Shown piece after piece: positions 22,427-22,598 of a stretch of 22,598 nucleotides of DNA; position 1 is the stretch's first letter, and each line of letters opens with the position of its first letter. The notes below the pieces were generated by a model. The model saw only the letters and a list, made by a program, of their open reading frames with translations, did not search any database and was not told the DNA's origin. The DNA is from an uncultured Ellagibacter sp. (lineage in GTDB: Bacteria > Actinomycetota > Coriobacteriia > Coriobacteriales > Eggerthellaceae). The position numbers were made by a program, and so were the translations under genes. The DNA lies in the NCBI RefSeq assembly GCF_934636505.1, contig NZ_CAKUAL010000033.1, forward strand, positions 1-22,598. The letters run 5' to 3'.

Positions 22427-22576
22427 TTGAAACATCTTCGCCGGGAGGCGCGCGTATCCAAATACAAGCTGGGTATCTCGAGCCACACCGTGAAAACGCA
22501 CACGTACAACGTCTACAAGAAGCTCGGCGTGAAGAATCGCGAGGAGCTGCTTGACCTGGTCGAAGGGGAGAAATAG
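22427..22576 (+). pseudogene. Remnant of a LuxR-type helix-turn-helix regulator (C-terminal end only)
   Basis: The frame ending with TAG at 22574-22576 encodes KLGISSHTVKTHTYNVYKKL followed by GVKNREELLDLVEGEK, a clear match to the recognition helices of LuxR/FixJ regulators (ISxxTVKxHxxNIYxKLGVxNRxEL). The first half of the usual helix-turn-helix (LTPRExEVL and onward) is missing; upstream the frame reads unrelated basic sequence and meets a stop at 22373-22375. Only TTG at 22427 could start it, without a ribosome-binding site. It is most likely what remains of a longer regulator. The DNA still has good coding bias, so the loss may be recent. Confidence 0.75.
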
Positions 22577-22598
22577 AGAAACAATCGCGGAAGTCTTG

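Overview
This is a GC-rich window of bacterial chromosome. The class B sortase with an SPQTG anchor signal, the split Wzz/BY-kinase pair with a PHP-type phosphatase, and the LCP protein together point to a Gram-positive high-GC lineage. My best guess is class Coriobacteriia (for example Eggerthellaceae). That placement is inferred from protein style and was not tested by search.

Positions 1-4571, minus strand: a tightly packed surface-polysaccharide biosynthesis operon. Read 5' to 3' it encodes a monotopic phosphoglycosyl transferase, a GT4 glycosyltransferase, a CapE-type UDP-GlcNAc 4,6-dehydratase/5-epimerase, a CapF-type reductase with a C-terminal cupin, and the start of a further protein that runs off the left edge. 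Successive genes overlap or abut by a few bases (TAATG, TGACATG, TAAATG, TGATG). CapE and CapF suggest UDP-N-acetyl-L-fucosamine synthesis; the expected CapG epimerase, flippase and polymerase would lie further left.

Positions 4572-10418, plus strand: the divergent control and assembly half. It encodes a small SPQTG-anchored surface protein with its own promoter and a strong terminator hairpin, a Wzz-like chain-length protein, a BY-kinase with a tyrosine cluster and an unusual long tail, a class B sortase, an LCP ligase and a CpsB-type tyrosine phosphatase. Polysaccharide length control, its kinase/phosphatase pair, attachment of polysaccharide to the wall and attachment of protein to the wall are thus in one block.

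Positions 10369-14517: a gene-sparse, more AT-rich accessory stretch. It holds an AAA_14/DUF4143 ATPase and a Fic protein with a C-terminal winged helix. The fic promoter is embedded in a perfect 19-bp palindrome that looks like an operator. Two copies of a repeat flank fic, and one copy is interrupted by 156 bases that create 25-base inverted arms.

Positions 14518-22598: housekeeping genes. A small protein that looks like a degenerate minimal nucleotidyltransferase and asparagine synthetase lie on the plus strand. A low-complexity hypothetical protein, truA and dnaE lie on the minus strand. At the right edge is a remnant of a LuxR-type helix-turn-helix gene. I saw no tRNA, rRNA, CRISPR array, insertion sequence or intact transposase.
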